NCBI GenBank assembly: GCA_019359285.1
Contig: JAHHHQ010000059.1
Location: forward strand, 20,045-84,044
DNA length: 64,000 bases
DNA from: Nodosilinea sp. WJT8-NPBG4
GTDB lineage: Bacteria > Cyanobacteriota > Cyanobacteriia > Phormidesmidales > Phormidesmidaceae
Direction of reading: 5' to 3'
Below are positions 33,851 through 42,922 of this stretch, in pieces. A program made the position numbers and the translations under genes. Positions within the stretch are counted from its first letter, which is position 1; each line of letters starts with the position of its first letter. The notes below the pieces were generated by a model. It was not told the origin of the DNA, ran no database searches, and saw nothing but the letters and a program-made list of their open reading frames with translations.

Positions 33851-35266
33851 CTAGCCGCCACCGCCGCCGTGTTGCTCAGGAGGAAGCTTGGGGGTAGAGT
33901 ATACAACTTGCAGTTCTAGATCTAGAAAGTCGCTGAGTTCTTGCCCCAGCCACCACAGTTCAGCCTGGGAGAGGAGTGAATTCCCTATCGCGTATTCAAC
34001 CCAGCCCGCAACAATAGACAGTTCAGGCTCAATGGTTACCTTGCTGCGCCTAATGGTGTTCCCATGCTCGTTGATGTAGCGACTAAACGTATATCCAGGG
34101 CGGTAGATCAAAAGAGAGATTTTTCGTCCTACCAACGATTGAACATTCCACTGAATCAGGTTGCTTTTTAAGAGCTTGCTAATTTTTCCGTTGCGTTCAA
34201 TGGTTATAACTGAATAAAAAGGCAGTTTTCGAATGACATAGATGACTAAGAGAAGACTCGCCGCCATAGTCAGCACTCCGCCAATCGTCCCAAAGATGAA
34301 ACCCAGCAGGCTGACAGTGATAAAACCCGAATATGCGAAAGAGGGGACTGAGGTCGATGGTTGTAGAATCTTGATTTCGATGCGATCGCGATCACGAAAA
34401 ATCTCAATCTGACTCTTCTCAGGCCTTAGATTAGGATAGCTACAATAGCTGCCATCCTCAGATTCGAGCGTTGCCAGCGCCGCCCTAGCTGATTCAAACC
34501 GTTTGTCTAGCTGTAGGTGGGTCATTTTTTCGAGCCACCGAGCAAACCGCTTGCTGAGAGCGCTGCTGTCAAACTGAACTCTGCCGTTGACCTGGCCTAG
34601 ATCGGCTGGATGCTTTCCCGCAATTAAATAAACTAGGGTCATCCCGAGACTGTATAAGTCTGAAGCTGGGATGGTTTGTCCGGTGAACTGCTCCAGAGGG
34701 ATATAGCCATAGCTACCAACAATCGTAATGGTGCCATTCTTCTTGTCGGCAACGGTTTGAACTGAGCCAAAGTCTATTATATAGAGATCGCCCGCGCGAT
34801 GCCCGGATCGATCGGAAAGTAAGACATTGCTGGGTTTAATATCGCGGTGAATAACTGCCGGAGCATGTTCGTGGAGATAGACCAAAATCGTTAGCAATTG
34901 CTTGGCAATATCTACTAGTTCTGCCTCAGAAAATCGCCGCCCTGCCTGCGCCGCCGCCTCAAGAGACATCGCATCGATATAGCTCTGCACCAGGGCAAAT
35001 CCCTGACCTAGATCAGTGCTGACATCAAAGCTGTCAAGATACTTAGGAATAGCCGGATGATCAAGAGCTTTCAGAGTTTCGGCTTCGCGCTCAAAGAGTT
35101 TGAGATCGTCCCAGGTAAAGTCGGGGCCAAACAGCAGTACCTTGACAACAACGGGCGATTGAGTCTCTAAATCAGTCGCCAGAAAGGTTCTGCGCCCAAT
35201 TTGTCGGCTTAGTAATTTCTGAACATGATAGCGGTTATGCAGGGTGTGGCCAATGAGTGATTCCAT
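33851..35266 (-). CDS. Membrane Ser/Thr protein kinase with Gly5 tail
   Basis: 471 residues. The Hanks-type kinase domain (about 10-270) has ATP-binding Lys in VVVKVL, the catalytic loop IHRDIKPSNVLL (about 139-150), DFGS (about 167) and the activation-segment GSYGYIPLEQ. The catalytic Asp and metal Asp are intact. After about 300 come one or two membrane segments (about 315-350) and a ~120-residue cytosolic or lumenal region. It ends PPEQHGGGGG. It is the last gene of a same-strand cluster with the VWA, coiled-coil and DUF2207 genes. The DUF2207 protein also ends in five glycines. Confidence 0.85.
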   Translation of the reverse strand: MESLIGHTLHNRYHVQKLLSRQIGRRTFLATDLETQSPVVVKVLLFGPDFTWDDLKLFEREAETLKALDHPAIPKYLDSFDVSTDLGQGFALVQSYIDAMSLEAAAQAGRRFSEAELVDIAKQLLTILVYLHEHAPAVIHRDIKPSNVLLSDRSGHRAGDLYIIDFGSVQTVADKKNGTITIVGSYGYIPLEQFTGQTIPASDLYSLGMTLVYLIAGKHPADLGQVNGRVQFDSSALSKRFARWLEKMTHLQLDKRFESARAALATLESEDGSYCSYPNLRPEKSQIEIFRDRDRIEIKILQPSTSVPSFAYSGFITVSLLGFIFGTIGGVLTMAASLLLVIYVIRKLPFYSVITIERNGKISKLLKSNLIQWNVQSLVGRKISLLIYRPGYTFSRYINEHGNTIRRSKVTIEPELSIVAGWVEYAIGNSLLSQAELWWLGQELSDFLDLELQVVYSTPKLPPEQHGGGGG

Positions 35267-35444
35267 AGTCTTACCAAAAACTGTTTATTGGAACAGCCAA
35301 GAACGTACATATACCTTTGAGTCAGCAAAGTTTATTCACCTAGCTTTGCCAAGGCTTGGAACAACTGCGGCGTAGGCCTGTGGAGCCTACAAGACTTCGA
35401 CTCTCGCACCCTGGGTTTGCCCCCTTAGCCTCATAGCGACCCAA

Positions 35445-37205
35445 TCACAGATTGGTTTGAAACAGATCTCTGAGTAAGACTTGAACTTTTTCAGGGGTGC
35501 CTTCGTAGACGGCGCTTTCTCGGATGGCCGCGATCGCCGCTAGTTCTTGATGGTTGACCTCGCCGTAGGCGATGGGATACACCCGAACGCCGCTCTGCCG
35601 GATCACCTCCTTAATTTGGTTGAATTTGAGTCCGTCGGTGCGATCGCCGTCCGTCAACAACAACAGATAAAACTGGCCGTCGGGGTCTGTTTTTTGCATT
35701 TTCATCAGCTCGGCTAGGGCCACCGCCAGTCCGTCGTAAAGGGCCGTAGAGCCATCGGGCTGGAGCTGGTTGATGGCGGTAAACAGCCGCTTTTGCTCTA
35801 GCTCATTAAAGGGGGCCAGATGAATGCGGCGAATGGGGCGATCGCTGAAGGTTACCAGCCCAATTTGGTTGCCGGAGTTGATCTGCTGGCTGGCGAACCG
35901 CAGCGCCTCCTGCACGGCCTTGAGTCGGTTGTTTTGCTCCATCGAGCCGCTAGTATCCACCACCAGCTCCATATAAACCGTGCGACCTCCGTCTTTGCGC
36001 TGTTTCCAAAAGGCCTGCGCCGCCTTTAGAACTTCTCCGGAGGGCAGCGGTGGAAAGTTGCCCTGCTTGAGATAGTCGGTCTGCACGTGACCCTGCTGAA
36101 CCGCCTGTTCCTGCATAGGGGCAGCGGTGGCAAAGGCGGCAAAAGCTTTTAGGGCCTCGCGTTCGGCTGGGCTTGTCCAATCAAAGGCAACCAAGGGTGA
36201 GGTTTCAGGTATCCCAAAGGGAATCTCCACCAGGTGAGCAAACACCGGCTCCTTTTTCAAGTTCACAAAGCTCTGGCGCGACATAATAATGGCCTGAAAG
36301 GCATCGGGGTCTTGCCGCCAAATTTGCTTTAAATCGAGGTAAGTGGGGGTTGTCAAAGCAATCTGCTGCTGAAAGGCGGCAAACACTGAGTTCACTGCTG
36401 GATTATTCAAATCCTCTACCCGCAGCGGGGCACCGGTCTGGTCATGCCCCGCCGCTCGCCACAGCAGCGTATACAGAAAATTAAGCGCCGGGGAAGCAAT
36501 GTATGGGTTACAAAAGCCCACCTCAAACTCTCCTGCCAAGATGGCCGCAACCACGCGATCGAAGGTGACCTCTCCCCCCTTAGCCAGGGTGTCGTACGCC
36601 TGGGGCTGGAGGGCAAAAATCGCCTGATTTGCGACTAACGCTGGTGCGATCGGAGTTACTACTACCCCGTCGGCCTTAAGCAACTCTAGCCACAGCTCGT
36701 GGGCTGGGGTATAACCTGCGGGCTTACCTTTCCTCGCGGCTATTATTTGTGCCCCCAGCCCCGATGGAATGTTGCGCACCCCCACCTGAATCACCTGCCC
36801 GGAGGGAAGCGTTTGCCGCCGCTGATTAAACGCCTCAGCCACATCCACCAGCCAGCGCTCATCGGCGCGATTGCCGTTGGCCTTTTCGGCAGAGCTGTAG
36901 ATCTCGATGTAGACTACCTCGGCATTGCTGGTGGGCTGCGCCCCGTGCAGCGGATAGGTGTTGGGGTCGGGCACCGCGTCGGCCAAGGCGGGAATGACCG
37001 CGTTGTAGGCAGATGTATCCGAGACGAGCTGAGACTCGACCTGGACTTTAGGCAACAGTCTCTGGTGCAGGTAGCGATCGGCAGATTCAAACGAGTTAAT
37101 TGATCTACCCGAAAGCAGCCCCATAGCGCTAAACCCCCATAGCCCACTCAGGCATAGTCCCACCCCTAGCCAAAATTTGAAGCGTCGTGGTTTCATTGCT
37201 CTCAC
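35445..37205 (-). CDS. Solute-binding-like plus VWA domain protein
   Basis: 586 residues. An N-terminal signal or anchor helix (about 10-30) is followed by a type-2 periplasmic-binding-protein-like region (about 90-385; VVYIEIYSSAEKANG, GYTPAHELWLELL, AGEFEVGFCNPYIASP). The C-terminal VWA domain (about 405-580) has an intact MIDAS: DTSGS, a Thr in GSTALYDG and DGDRTDG. The protein should sit in the periplasm, using metal-dependent VWA contacts. It overlaps the upstream coiled-coil gene by four bases, so the two are coupled. VWA-binding-protein fusions of this type are known near tellurite-resistance-like (TelA/XpaC) genes; that link is an inference. Confidence 0.82.
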   Translation of the reverse strand: MRAMKPRRFKFWLGVGLCLSGLWGFSAMGLLSGRSINSFESADRYLHQRLLPKVQVESQLVSDTSAYNAVIPALADAVPDPNTYPLHGAQPTSNAEVVYIEIYSSAEKANGNRADERWLVDVAEAFNQRRQTLPSGQVIQVGVRNIPSGLGAQIIAARKGKPAGYTPAHELWLELLKADGVVVTPIAPALVANQAIFALQPQAYDTLAKGGEVTFDRVVAAILAGEFEVGFCNPYIASPALNFLYTLLWRAAGHDQTGAPLRVEDLNNPAVNSVFAAFQQQIALTTPTYLDLKQIWRQDPDAFQAIIMSRQSFVNLKKEPVFAHLVEIPFGIPETSPLVAFDWTSPAEREALKAFAAFATAAPMQEQAVQQGHVQTDYLKQGNFPPLPSGEVLKAAQAFWKQRKDGGRTVYMELVVDTSGSMEQNNRLKAVQEALRFASQQINSGNQIGLVTFSDRPIRRIHLAPFNELEQKRLFTAINQLQPDGSTALYDGLAVALAELMKMQKTDPDGQFYLLLLTDGDRTDGLKFNQIKEVIRQSGVRVYPIAYGEVNHQELAAIAAIRESAVYEGTPEKVQVLLRDLFQTNL

Positions 37206-38164
37206 TCTCCTAAAATGCCGTTTTTGTTCTCTGCGATCAAGGTCTGTAGCCAGGTTGAAATTTCAGCCGACGATGTCAACAACGGCTGCTGAAAGGTATC
37301 TAAAATCATCCGGTCGCGCAGCTCTTGCAGTTGGGTGTGGGTTAGCTCAAGTCGCTTGTGGCTGCTATATAACTGCTGCTGAGCGAGCTGTTGATAGCGG
37401 TAGGTTTTAACCTCCCGAATGGCCCTCAGAGCCTGGGCTAACTGTTCGACTAAATCCAATACGGTGTGTAGGGTCTCTAGCAAATCACGGACAAAGGCCG
37501 ATTCTTTTTTGGCAATTTGGTCCGTAATGGCTTGGATAGCTTCTGCTCGTTGCCGAGCCAATACCCAGAATGAGTGAGGAATATCTGAATATTGGTGTTC
37601 TACATGATTTAGGTGGCTTAGAAAAACGTCTTTTTGCAGGAGATTAGCTGCATTAGTCGTCGAAAGCCTTTGCGTGTGCCGATTGAGTTGTCGCTGCCAG
37701 ACTGCGATCGCCGCCATGCTAATAATCAAAACGCCAGCGACCATAACCCAGCGCAATCCTAGCCACAGCACTATCCCAAAACTGCCTAAGGCTATTGCTA
37801 CCAATAAAATCAGTGTATGGGGGAGACGATACCTATACTGTCGGGAATAGATAGCCATGGCGGGAAGTCCCAAATAACGAATTTTGAGGCCTGCAAACGA
37901 TTGGCCTGAAGCTAGAGCGTTGAGGCAGGTACGATAAGCATTAGCTGCTGAGCGTTGAGAGTTGGTGGCTCTTAGGCGATCGCCAAACCAATTGGGAAAG
38001 TAGAGTATTAATGCCCAACAACCGCCAGGAATTAGCGGCAGCAAAAGTATCCCTAAGTTTGCCAAGACACTGATGCCCAGGTTATTGGGTTGGTGATTAA
38101 GTTGAAGGCAGGACGGACATCGGTTGCGGTCAGCGGTTGCAGATAATCTTGAACTCAGCACCAA
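37202..38164 (-). CDS. Membrane coiled-coil protein (XpaC-like in layout)
   Basis: 320 residues with no ATG near the start; TTG or GTG at 38161-38164 must be used. The N-terminal CPSC suggests a half zinc-ribbon. Membrane segments follow at about 33-55 and, as a pair, at 120-160. The rest is a long amphipathic coiled coil (about 165-300, rich in Gln, Leu and Glu). The layout recalls XpaC-type partners of VWA proteins, but I see no firm sequence match. It is translationally coupled to the VWA gene. Confidence 0.65.
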   Translation of the reverse strand: MVLSSRLSATADRNRCPSCLQLNHQPNNLGISVLANLGILLLPLIPGGCWALILYFPNWFGDRLRATNSQRSAANAYRTCLNALASGQSFAGLKIRYLGLPAMAIYSRQYRYRLPHTLILLVAIALGSFGIVLWLGLRWVMVAGVLIISMAAIAVWQRQLNRHTQRLSTTNAANLLQKDVFLSHLNHVEHQYSDIPHSFWVLARQRAEAIQAITDQIAKKESAFVRDLLETLHTVLDLVEQLAQALRAIREVKTYRYQQLAQQQLYSSHKRLELTHTQLQELRDRMILDTFQQPLLTSSAEISTWLQTLIAENKNGILGE

Positions 38165-38206
38165 AGGCTTCCTTCAATCTGCTGCACCGCAATTGTTAGA
38201 TGGCTT

Positions 38207-39268
38207 TCAACCGCCGCCGCCGCCGTCATCACTATAGAAAATAGTTTTTTCAAACTCGCGATGGTAAAAACAATTACGATTGTTGCAGTGTTGAATGACT
38301 CGCCTAGTGCCATTAGAGCGAGATGTTGGATAAATCAAGACTTTAGATAGAGTTTCGAGCGTAAACTTTCCACAACGTGGACAACGACGATCGATAATCA
38401 TCTTCACAAGGAAGATGGGGCTTAGTAGGCCTATTAAGACGGGGAAGGCATCTAAAAAAAATTGAAATTCGTCAAATTCATCAGACCCGACCTGCTGCCA
38501 TTGTGGTTGAGGCAGATGCAAAATTGATGAAGGAAAGACAACCTGTACTTCAAGTTCATCTCCAGGTTGCAATGTCTGATTTGCAACGAATTCAAATGTT
38601 GTTCCATCAATCGTTCGGCTAGTAGCGGGAACTCCATAGGTACTGTAGCCGAGGACTTGACCTGACAGAACATCGGGTAAGCGAACAGTAACAGCGCTAG
38701 ATAGGACAGGGGCTTCGCGATCGGCAAAAATGGCTTTCCAATAAACCTGAGTTTTGTCACCGTTAACGTGTAGCCCGCCGATAACCCGATACTTAAGCAC
38801 AAACACACGGGATTCAGGCGGGTTCAGAGAATGCTGCCAGCGAATCCACAGTTGATCATCTTGAGTTCCTGTCGTTGCAGCGACTTGTTGCCCATTTTCT
38901 GTCGCTGTGACATCCGTAATGTCGTCCACCATGCCCAAAGGAATGCAGCGATAGCGTTCGTTCGTATAATTGGCTGTGAAGACATAATTCTGTGTTTCTG
39001 TCACCCACATATCACCATTAGGTTGAACATCCATTTCTACCTGAATGAAATTCCAGTAGAATGGAACACTTGATGCACTAACATGAGTAATTAAAGTCAG
39101 AACAGCCACCAAAGTTGCAGTAACTACAGCTGCAATTCGGCAAAGTCGTTGAGAATTAAACCTGAAGTGATTCGCGCATTGAGTATTTGGCTGGTTCAAC
39201 GAAAATACGTGACTTCGTTTGCATAACTCTATCTGTCGAGAGTTTATCTTCATTAATCGGTTATCCAT
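38207..39268 (-). CDS. DUF2207-type membrane protein with zinc ribbon and Gly5 tail
   Basis: 353 residues. A signal or anchor helix (about 45-65) is followed by a DUF2207-like beta domain (about 70-260; IQVEMDVQPNGDMWVTETQN, YRCIPLG, GDELEVQVVFP). One membrane helix (about 275-295) precedes a cytosolic zinc-ribbon (CPRCGKFTLE ... CNNRNC). It stops right after SDDGGGGG, where other DUF2207 proteins carry a long Gly-rich tail. DUF2207 proteins are uncharacterised. It heads the four-gene cluster. Confidence 0.8.
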   Translation of the reverse strand: MDNRLMKINSRQIELCKRSHVFSLNQPNTQCANHFRFNSQRLCRIAAVVTATLVAVLTLITHVSASSVPFYWNFIQVEMDVQPNGDMWVTETQNYVFTANYTNERYRCIPLGMVDDITDVTATENGQQVAATTGTQDDQLWIRWQHSLNPPESRVFVLKYRVIGGLHVNGDKTQVYWKAIFADREAPVLSSAVTVRLPDVLSGQVLGYSTYGVPATSRTIDGTTFEFVANQTLQPGDELEVQVVFPSSILHLPQPQWQQVGSDEFDEFQFFLDAFPVLIGLLSPIFLVKMIIDRRCPRCGKFTLETLSKVLIYPTSRSNGTRRVIQHCNNRNCFYHREFEKTIFYSDDGGGGG

Positions 39269-39774
39269 AAACCCTACCTCTGAGAAAAGCTGCTTCTAGT
39301 GGTCTATCTCTTGAAGAAACTCAACTATGTGTGAAATTTATTTTTTATAAAAAGCTGGATGCCAACCAGTAACCTTGCAAGTCTTTCCTAGCCCATAACC
39401 TAAGCCGTCTAACAACTGGTTCAAATGACCTACGCCACGGAGTGGGCGATCGCCCTTGTGGGTCGGCAGGTGGATTGTGCATGGCGGGCACCGCAGAACT
39501 AGCAACGGCAGACAAGAGTTGACTACTAATACGCAACTCAACTAGACGAGCAGTACCCTCCGAGGCTGATCACAGTTGATCAGGTTTTACCGGAGGTTCT
39601 GCCTATGAGGGCTGCGGAACTGATGAGGTAAATCCTACTTAAATGGTGAGTAAAAGTAAAGTAAAGTTTGATTAAATCCTAAAATAGGCTTTAGGGCTAA
39701 GCCTTTGTCAGGGTAATGCCTGAGTTTTGCCTGGGTTAAGTAGAATAGAGGCGTCGTAGATTAGGGATTTTGTG
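39269..39774. other. Gene-free stretch before the NACHT gene
   Basis: About 500 bases. Overlapping short frames at 39338-39541 have no RBS and no recognisable product. The last part is AT-rich and should hold the NACHT gene promoter. Nothing else is supported. Confidence 0.4.
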
Positions 39775-42078
39775 ATGGCAAAGCCCTCCCTCAGGGCTAC
39801 GTCCCAAGGGGTTGAGATGGCCGGTCAGACTCTCACCCGCATGGGCTTAACTCAGGCGCGTCTGGCTGAGCAGGTGGGCTGTAGTCGTCAGCCAATTACC
39901 AATTTCTTCAAGGGGGAAGCAATTTCTCAGGCAATTTTTATGCAGATTTGCGATTGCCTTAATCTAGACTGGCAGGCGATCGCAGGCTTAGCTAATCCCA
40001 TCGCCATTGCCCCCAATCCAGCACCACCACCCCACCCTGCCGTTACCCAATCCAGCCTCGATGCCCTGGTGCAAACCCTGCGACGGCAGGTCTACCCCAG
40101 CATTCGTGAGCTCTGTGGCACTATGCGGGTGCTCGACATGTCGCATCCCGTGGCGGTTAACGATATTTATGCCAGCGTCAATATCCTGGAACAAATTTCC
40201 GGTCGCCGCTACCGGCGTGTAGAAGAGTTGCTGCGCAGTTGCGATGGTGATTTTGAGCGTCTCGGTTTAGGGGCGATTACCGAAGAACGCCTGCCTGCCT
40301 TAGACGCTGTTAAGACCTATAGAAAATTAATCATCCTGGGCAAGCCTGGGGCAGGCAAAACTACTTTTCTGAAATACCTAGCTATCCAGTGTAATGAAGG
40401 AAAGTTTGAACCAGACTGCGTGCCTATCTTTATCACACTTAAAGATTTTGCTGAAGCAGAGGATGAACCTAGCCTGTTAAGCTATATAGCCGATTATTAC
40501 CATTCTATGGAAACTGCTAATTTAGACTTAGTTGATAGTTTTCAGCAACTTTTTGCTGCTGGCAAGGTGTTACTGTTGCTTGACGGATTGGATGAAGTTA
40601 GAGGAGAAGATCACCAGCATGTTATCAAAGAAATCAGGACTTTCTCAGAGCATTTTTGGCAAAACCAATTTATCATAACCTGCCGAATTGCGGCCTGGGA
40701 TTATGTGTTCGAAAAATTTAACGAGGTTGAAGTCGCCGATTTTGATCAGGATCAAATTGAAGCGTTTGCGTCTAAATGGTTTAATCAGAAAGTAGTCAAG
40801 TCAGCTCAGTTTCTCAGGCAGCTCGACCAACATCCTCGCATCAAGCAACTAGCTACAAGTCCCCTACTACTGACATTGATTTGCCTGGCCTTTGAAGAGT
40901 CGGGTGGCTTCCCTGGCAGTCGTTCCGAGCTCTACAAGGAGGGCATTGATGCTCTGCTAAAAAAGTGGGATGCGAAACGCGGTATTCAGCGTGATCAGGT
41001 TTACAAGAACTTATCTCATCTACGCAAAGAAGATTTGCTGAGTTATCTGGCGTTAATTACGTTTAAAGGGAAAGATCTGTTCTTCAAAAAAAATATTGCC
41101 GAACGACATATTGCCGACTATATTTGCAACTTATCTGAGGCCGATGCCGCTCCTGAGGCGCTACAAATTGATAGCGAAGTTATTCTGCGATCGATTGAGG
41201 CTCAGCATGGCCTATTGATCGAGCGGGCAAAGGGTATTTACTCCTTTTCTCACCTCACGTTCCATGAGTTCTTTGTGGCCCGCGAGATCGCTATAAATAG
41301 CCTTGCGCTGGAACAGGCTCTTCAAGATCTGACCAGGCACGGCACCGACAAACGCTGGCGAGAAGTGATTTTACTCACCACAGAAATGCTGCGGGATGCC
41401 TCGCTGCTGCTGCTGCCGCTGAAGCAGACCATCGATCAACTTCTGGCCGATTCGCCCCGGCTACAGCAGTTTTTGCAGGAGGTGAGCGATCGCGCCACCG
41501 CCCCCGAATTTGCCCCTTTTAACCCCGCTGCTGCCCGTGCCTTCTGCTTCGATATTGATTTCGATATCGACGAAAACCGTGCCGTAGCCCTGGCCCTCGA
41601 CAAAACCGTTAACCTGTTGGTCTGCGCCAGCTTTCTTACGCGCATGATGGAGGGTATGGGCCTAGCCGAGGCTATTGCTGTTGCCCAAGCCTACGATGCT
41701 CAGGCCGATCGCGAGGCCAAAATCACTAATGCCAGTTCGGCTAATGCCGTCATGTCGATTGCCATTCAAATTGCCCTAGATTCGGGAGGTTTAGACAATC
41801 CAGCCCGTCAAACCCTCAAAACTCTAAAGCAGCGGCTTAAAGGCCACACCGCCGACGATGAGACCGTGCAACAGGTGGCCGATCAGGCCCGCAAAGTTGC
41901 TAAGAATCGCCACCACATTGGCCAAGACTGGCATTTCACTCCTTCAGAAAAATCTCAGCTCAAACAGTACTACACGACAACGCTGCTCCTGGTTCAATGT
42001 CTCCAGAGCAATGGCTGTATGCTCTCTCCCAGGCAGCGTCAATCGCTTCAAGCATCTCTTTTTTTGCCTTTGCCTTAG
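39775..42078 (+). CDS. HTH-NACHT NTPase (bacterial NLR-like)
   Basis: 767 residues from ATG 39775. Residues ~20-65 are an XRE-type HTH (LTQARLAEQVGCSRQPITNF). About 90-175 is a helical segment. The NACHT STAND ATPase (about 180-400) has Walker A ILGKPGAGKTTFL, Walker B LLLLDGLDEV and sensor FIITCRIAAWD. SHLTFHEFFVAREI (about 500) is typical of the winged-helix part. The C-terminal ~180 residues end in IGQDWHFTPSEKSQLKQYY, LLVQCLQSNGC and LFLPLP, a conserved C-terminal cap of cyanobacterial NACHT proteins. Some bacterial NACHT proteins (bNACHT) protect against phage. No separate effector domain is visible, so the HTH may be the output or a DNA sensor. Confidence 0.88.
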   Translation: MAKPSLRATSQGVEMAGQTLTRMGLTQARLAEQVGCSRQPITNFFKGEAISQAIFMQICDCLNLDWQAIAGLANPIAIAPNPAPPPHPAVTQSSLDALVQTLRRQVYPSIRELCGTMRVLDMSHPVAVNDIYASVNILEQISGRRYRRVEELLRSCDGDFERLGLGAITEERLPALDAVKTYRKLIILGKPGAGKTTFLKYLAIQCNEGKFEPDCVPIFITLKDFAEAEDEPSLLSYIADYYHSMETANLDLVDSFQQLFAAGKVLLLLDGLDEVRGEDHQHVIKEIRTFSEHFWQNQFIITCRIAAWDYVFEKFNEVEVADFDQDQIEAFASKWFNQKVVKSAQFLRQLDQHPRIKQLATSPLLLTLICLAFEESGGFPGSRSELYKEGIDALLKKWDAKRGIQRDQVYKNLSHLRKEDLLSYLALITFKGKDLFFKKNIAERHIADYICNLSEADAAPEALQIDSEVILRSIEAQHGLLIERAKGIYSFSHLTFHEFFVAREIAINSLALEQALQDLTRHGTDKRWREVILLTTEMLRDASLLLLPLKQTIDQLLADSPRLQQFLQEVSDRATAPEFAPFNPAAARAFCFDIDFDIDENRAVALALDKTVNLLVCASFLTRMMEGMGLAEAIAVAQAYDAQADREAKITNASSANAVMSIAIQIALDSGGLDNPARQTLKTLKQRLKGHTADDETVQQVADQARKVAKNRHHIGQDWHFTPSEKSQLKQYYTTTLLLVQCLQSNGCMLSPRQRQSLQASLFLPLP

Positions 42079-42146
42079 CATAGAGGTGAGGCCTAAGCGA
42101 GGGGCTGAAACATCGAACCCTGTGCCAACTCACCACTGTATTTGCA

Positions 42147-42896
42147 ATGACCTTCACTCTCTATTCTGTTGCCACACCTGCGGTCAAACACCTGGGTTCT
42201 GAAGGCTATCTAGGCAGCGTAAGTACTTGGCAGGACGGCGTGTCACTAGCTGGCCCCGGTACGCACTTCGGATTCGTTTACACCGGGTCACCGACCTTGG
42301 AACGGCAGGGGGAAGAGGGTCAGGGCAAAACCACCCAGACCTTTGAACTGGCCGAGGGCATGTATTTTTGTCTACCTGGAACAGGTCAGCTTAAGGGGCA
42401 AGGTGCCACTGGCTTAGTCATCACCTGCCCAACCTACCGGGGCATGTTTAGCCTCGGTGGCCCCCTGGAGCCAGCGGGGCGATTGGCCTATATCGATGGC
42501 GGCACCAGCAGCTTGCTGATTCCTCCAGTGATTATGGGCGACCCTTGCCTAAACGCCATGTACTTCCCGAGTGGGGTTGAGCAAACGCTGCATACCCATC
42601 CCAGCGATCGCCTAGGTCTGGTTGTCGCCGGGGCTGGTGTGGTTGAAACCCCAGAAACTACGGCCAGAGTTGTCGCCGGCGATATTTTCTGGATTTCAGC
42701 GGGCCAACTGCATCGCTTCTGCACTGCCGACAGTCCCTTGACCATAGTGGTGTTTCACCCCGACAGCGAGGGAGGCTTTACCCACCGCGACAACCCCATG
42801 CTGCGGCGTACTTTGGTTGATGGGATCAGCGCAGCAGAGCTACCTGAGATTCAAACCCCGGTCGAACTCCTATTGTCGAGCATATGCTCTGAGTAG
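42147..42896 (+). CDS. Cupin-fold protein
   Basis: 249 residues. The C-terminal half is a cupin: YFPSGVEQTLHTHPSDRLGLV with two metal-type histidines (about 150-153), VVAGDIFWISAGQLHRFC (about 172-190) and FHPDS. The N-terminal half is a second, degenerate barrel. It is soluble, with no HTH. It could bind a small ligand or metal; no pathway is indicated. It starts 69 bases after the NACHT stop and may be co-transcribed with it, although its codon use is like the core genome. Confidence 0.75.
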   Translation: MTFTLYSVATPAVKHLGSEGYLGSVSTWQDGVSLAGPGTHFGFVYTGSPTLERQGEEGQGKTTQTFELAEGMYFCLPGTGQLKGQGATGLVITCPTYRGMFSLGGPLEPAGRLAYIDGGTSSLLIPPVIMGDPCLNAMYFPSGVEQTLHTHPSDRLGLVVAGAGVVETPETTARVVAGDIFWISAGQLHRFCTADSPLTIVVFHPDSEGGFTHRDNPMLRRTLVDGISAAELPEIQTPVELLLSSICSE

Positions 42897-42922
42897 CGAC
42901 GATCGCCCTCTAGGGCCATTCA

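Noticed and set aside
39338..39541. Overlapping 60-70 codon frames on the minus strand
   Set aside because: No ribosome-binding site, no recognisable product, and two frames overlap with equal claim; likely chance.
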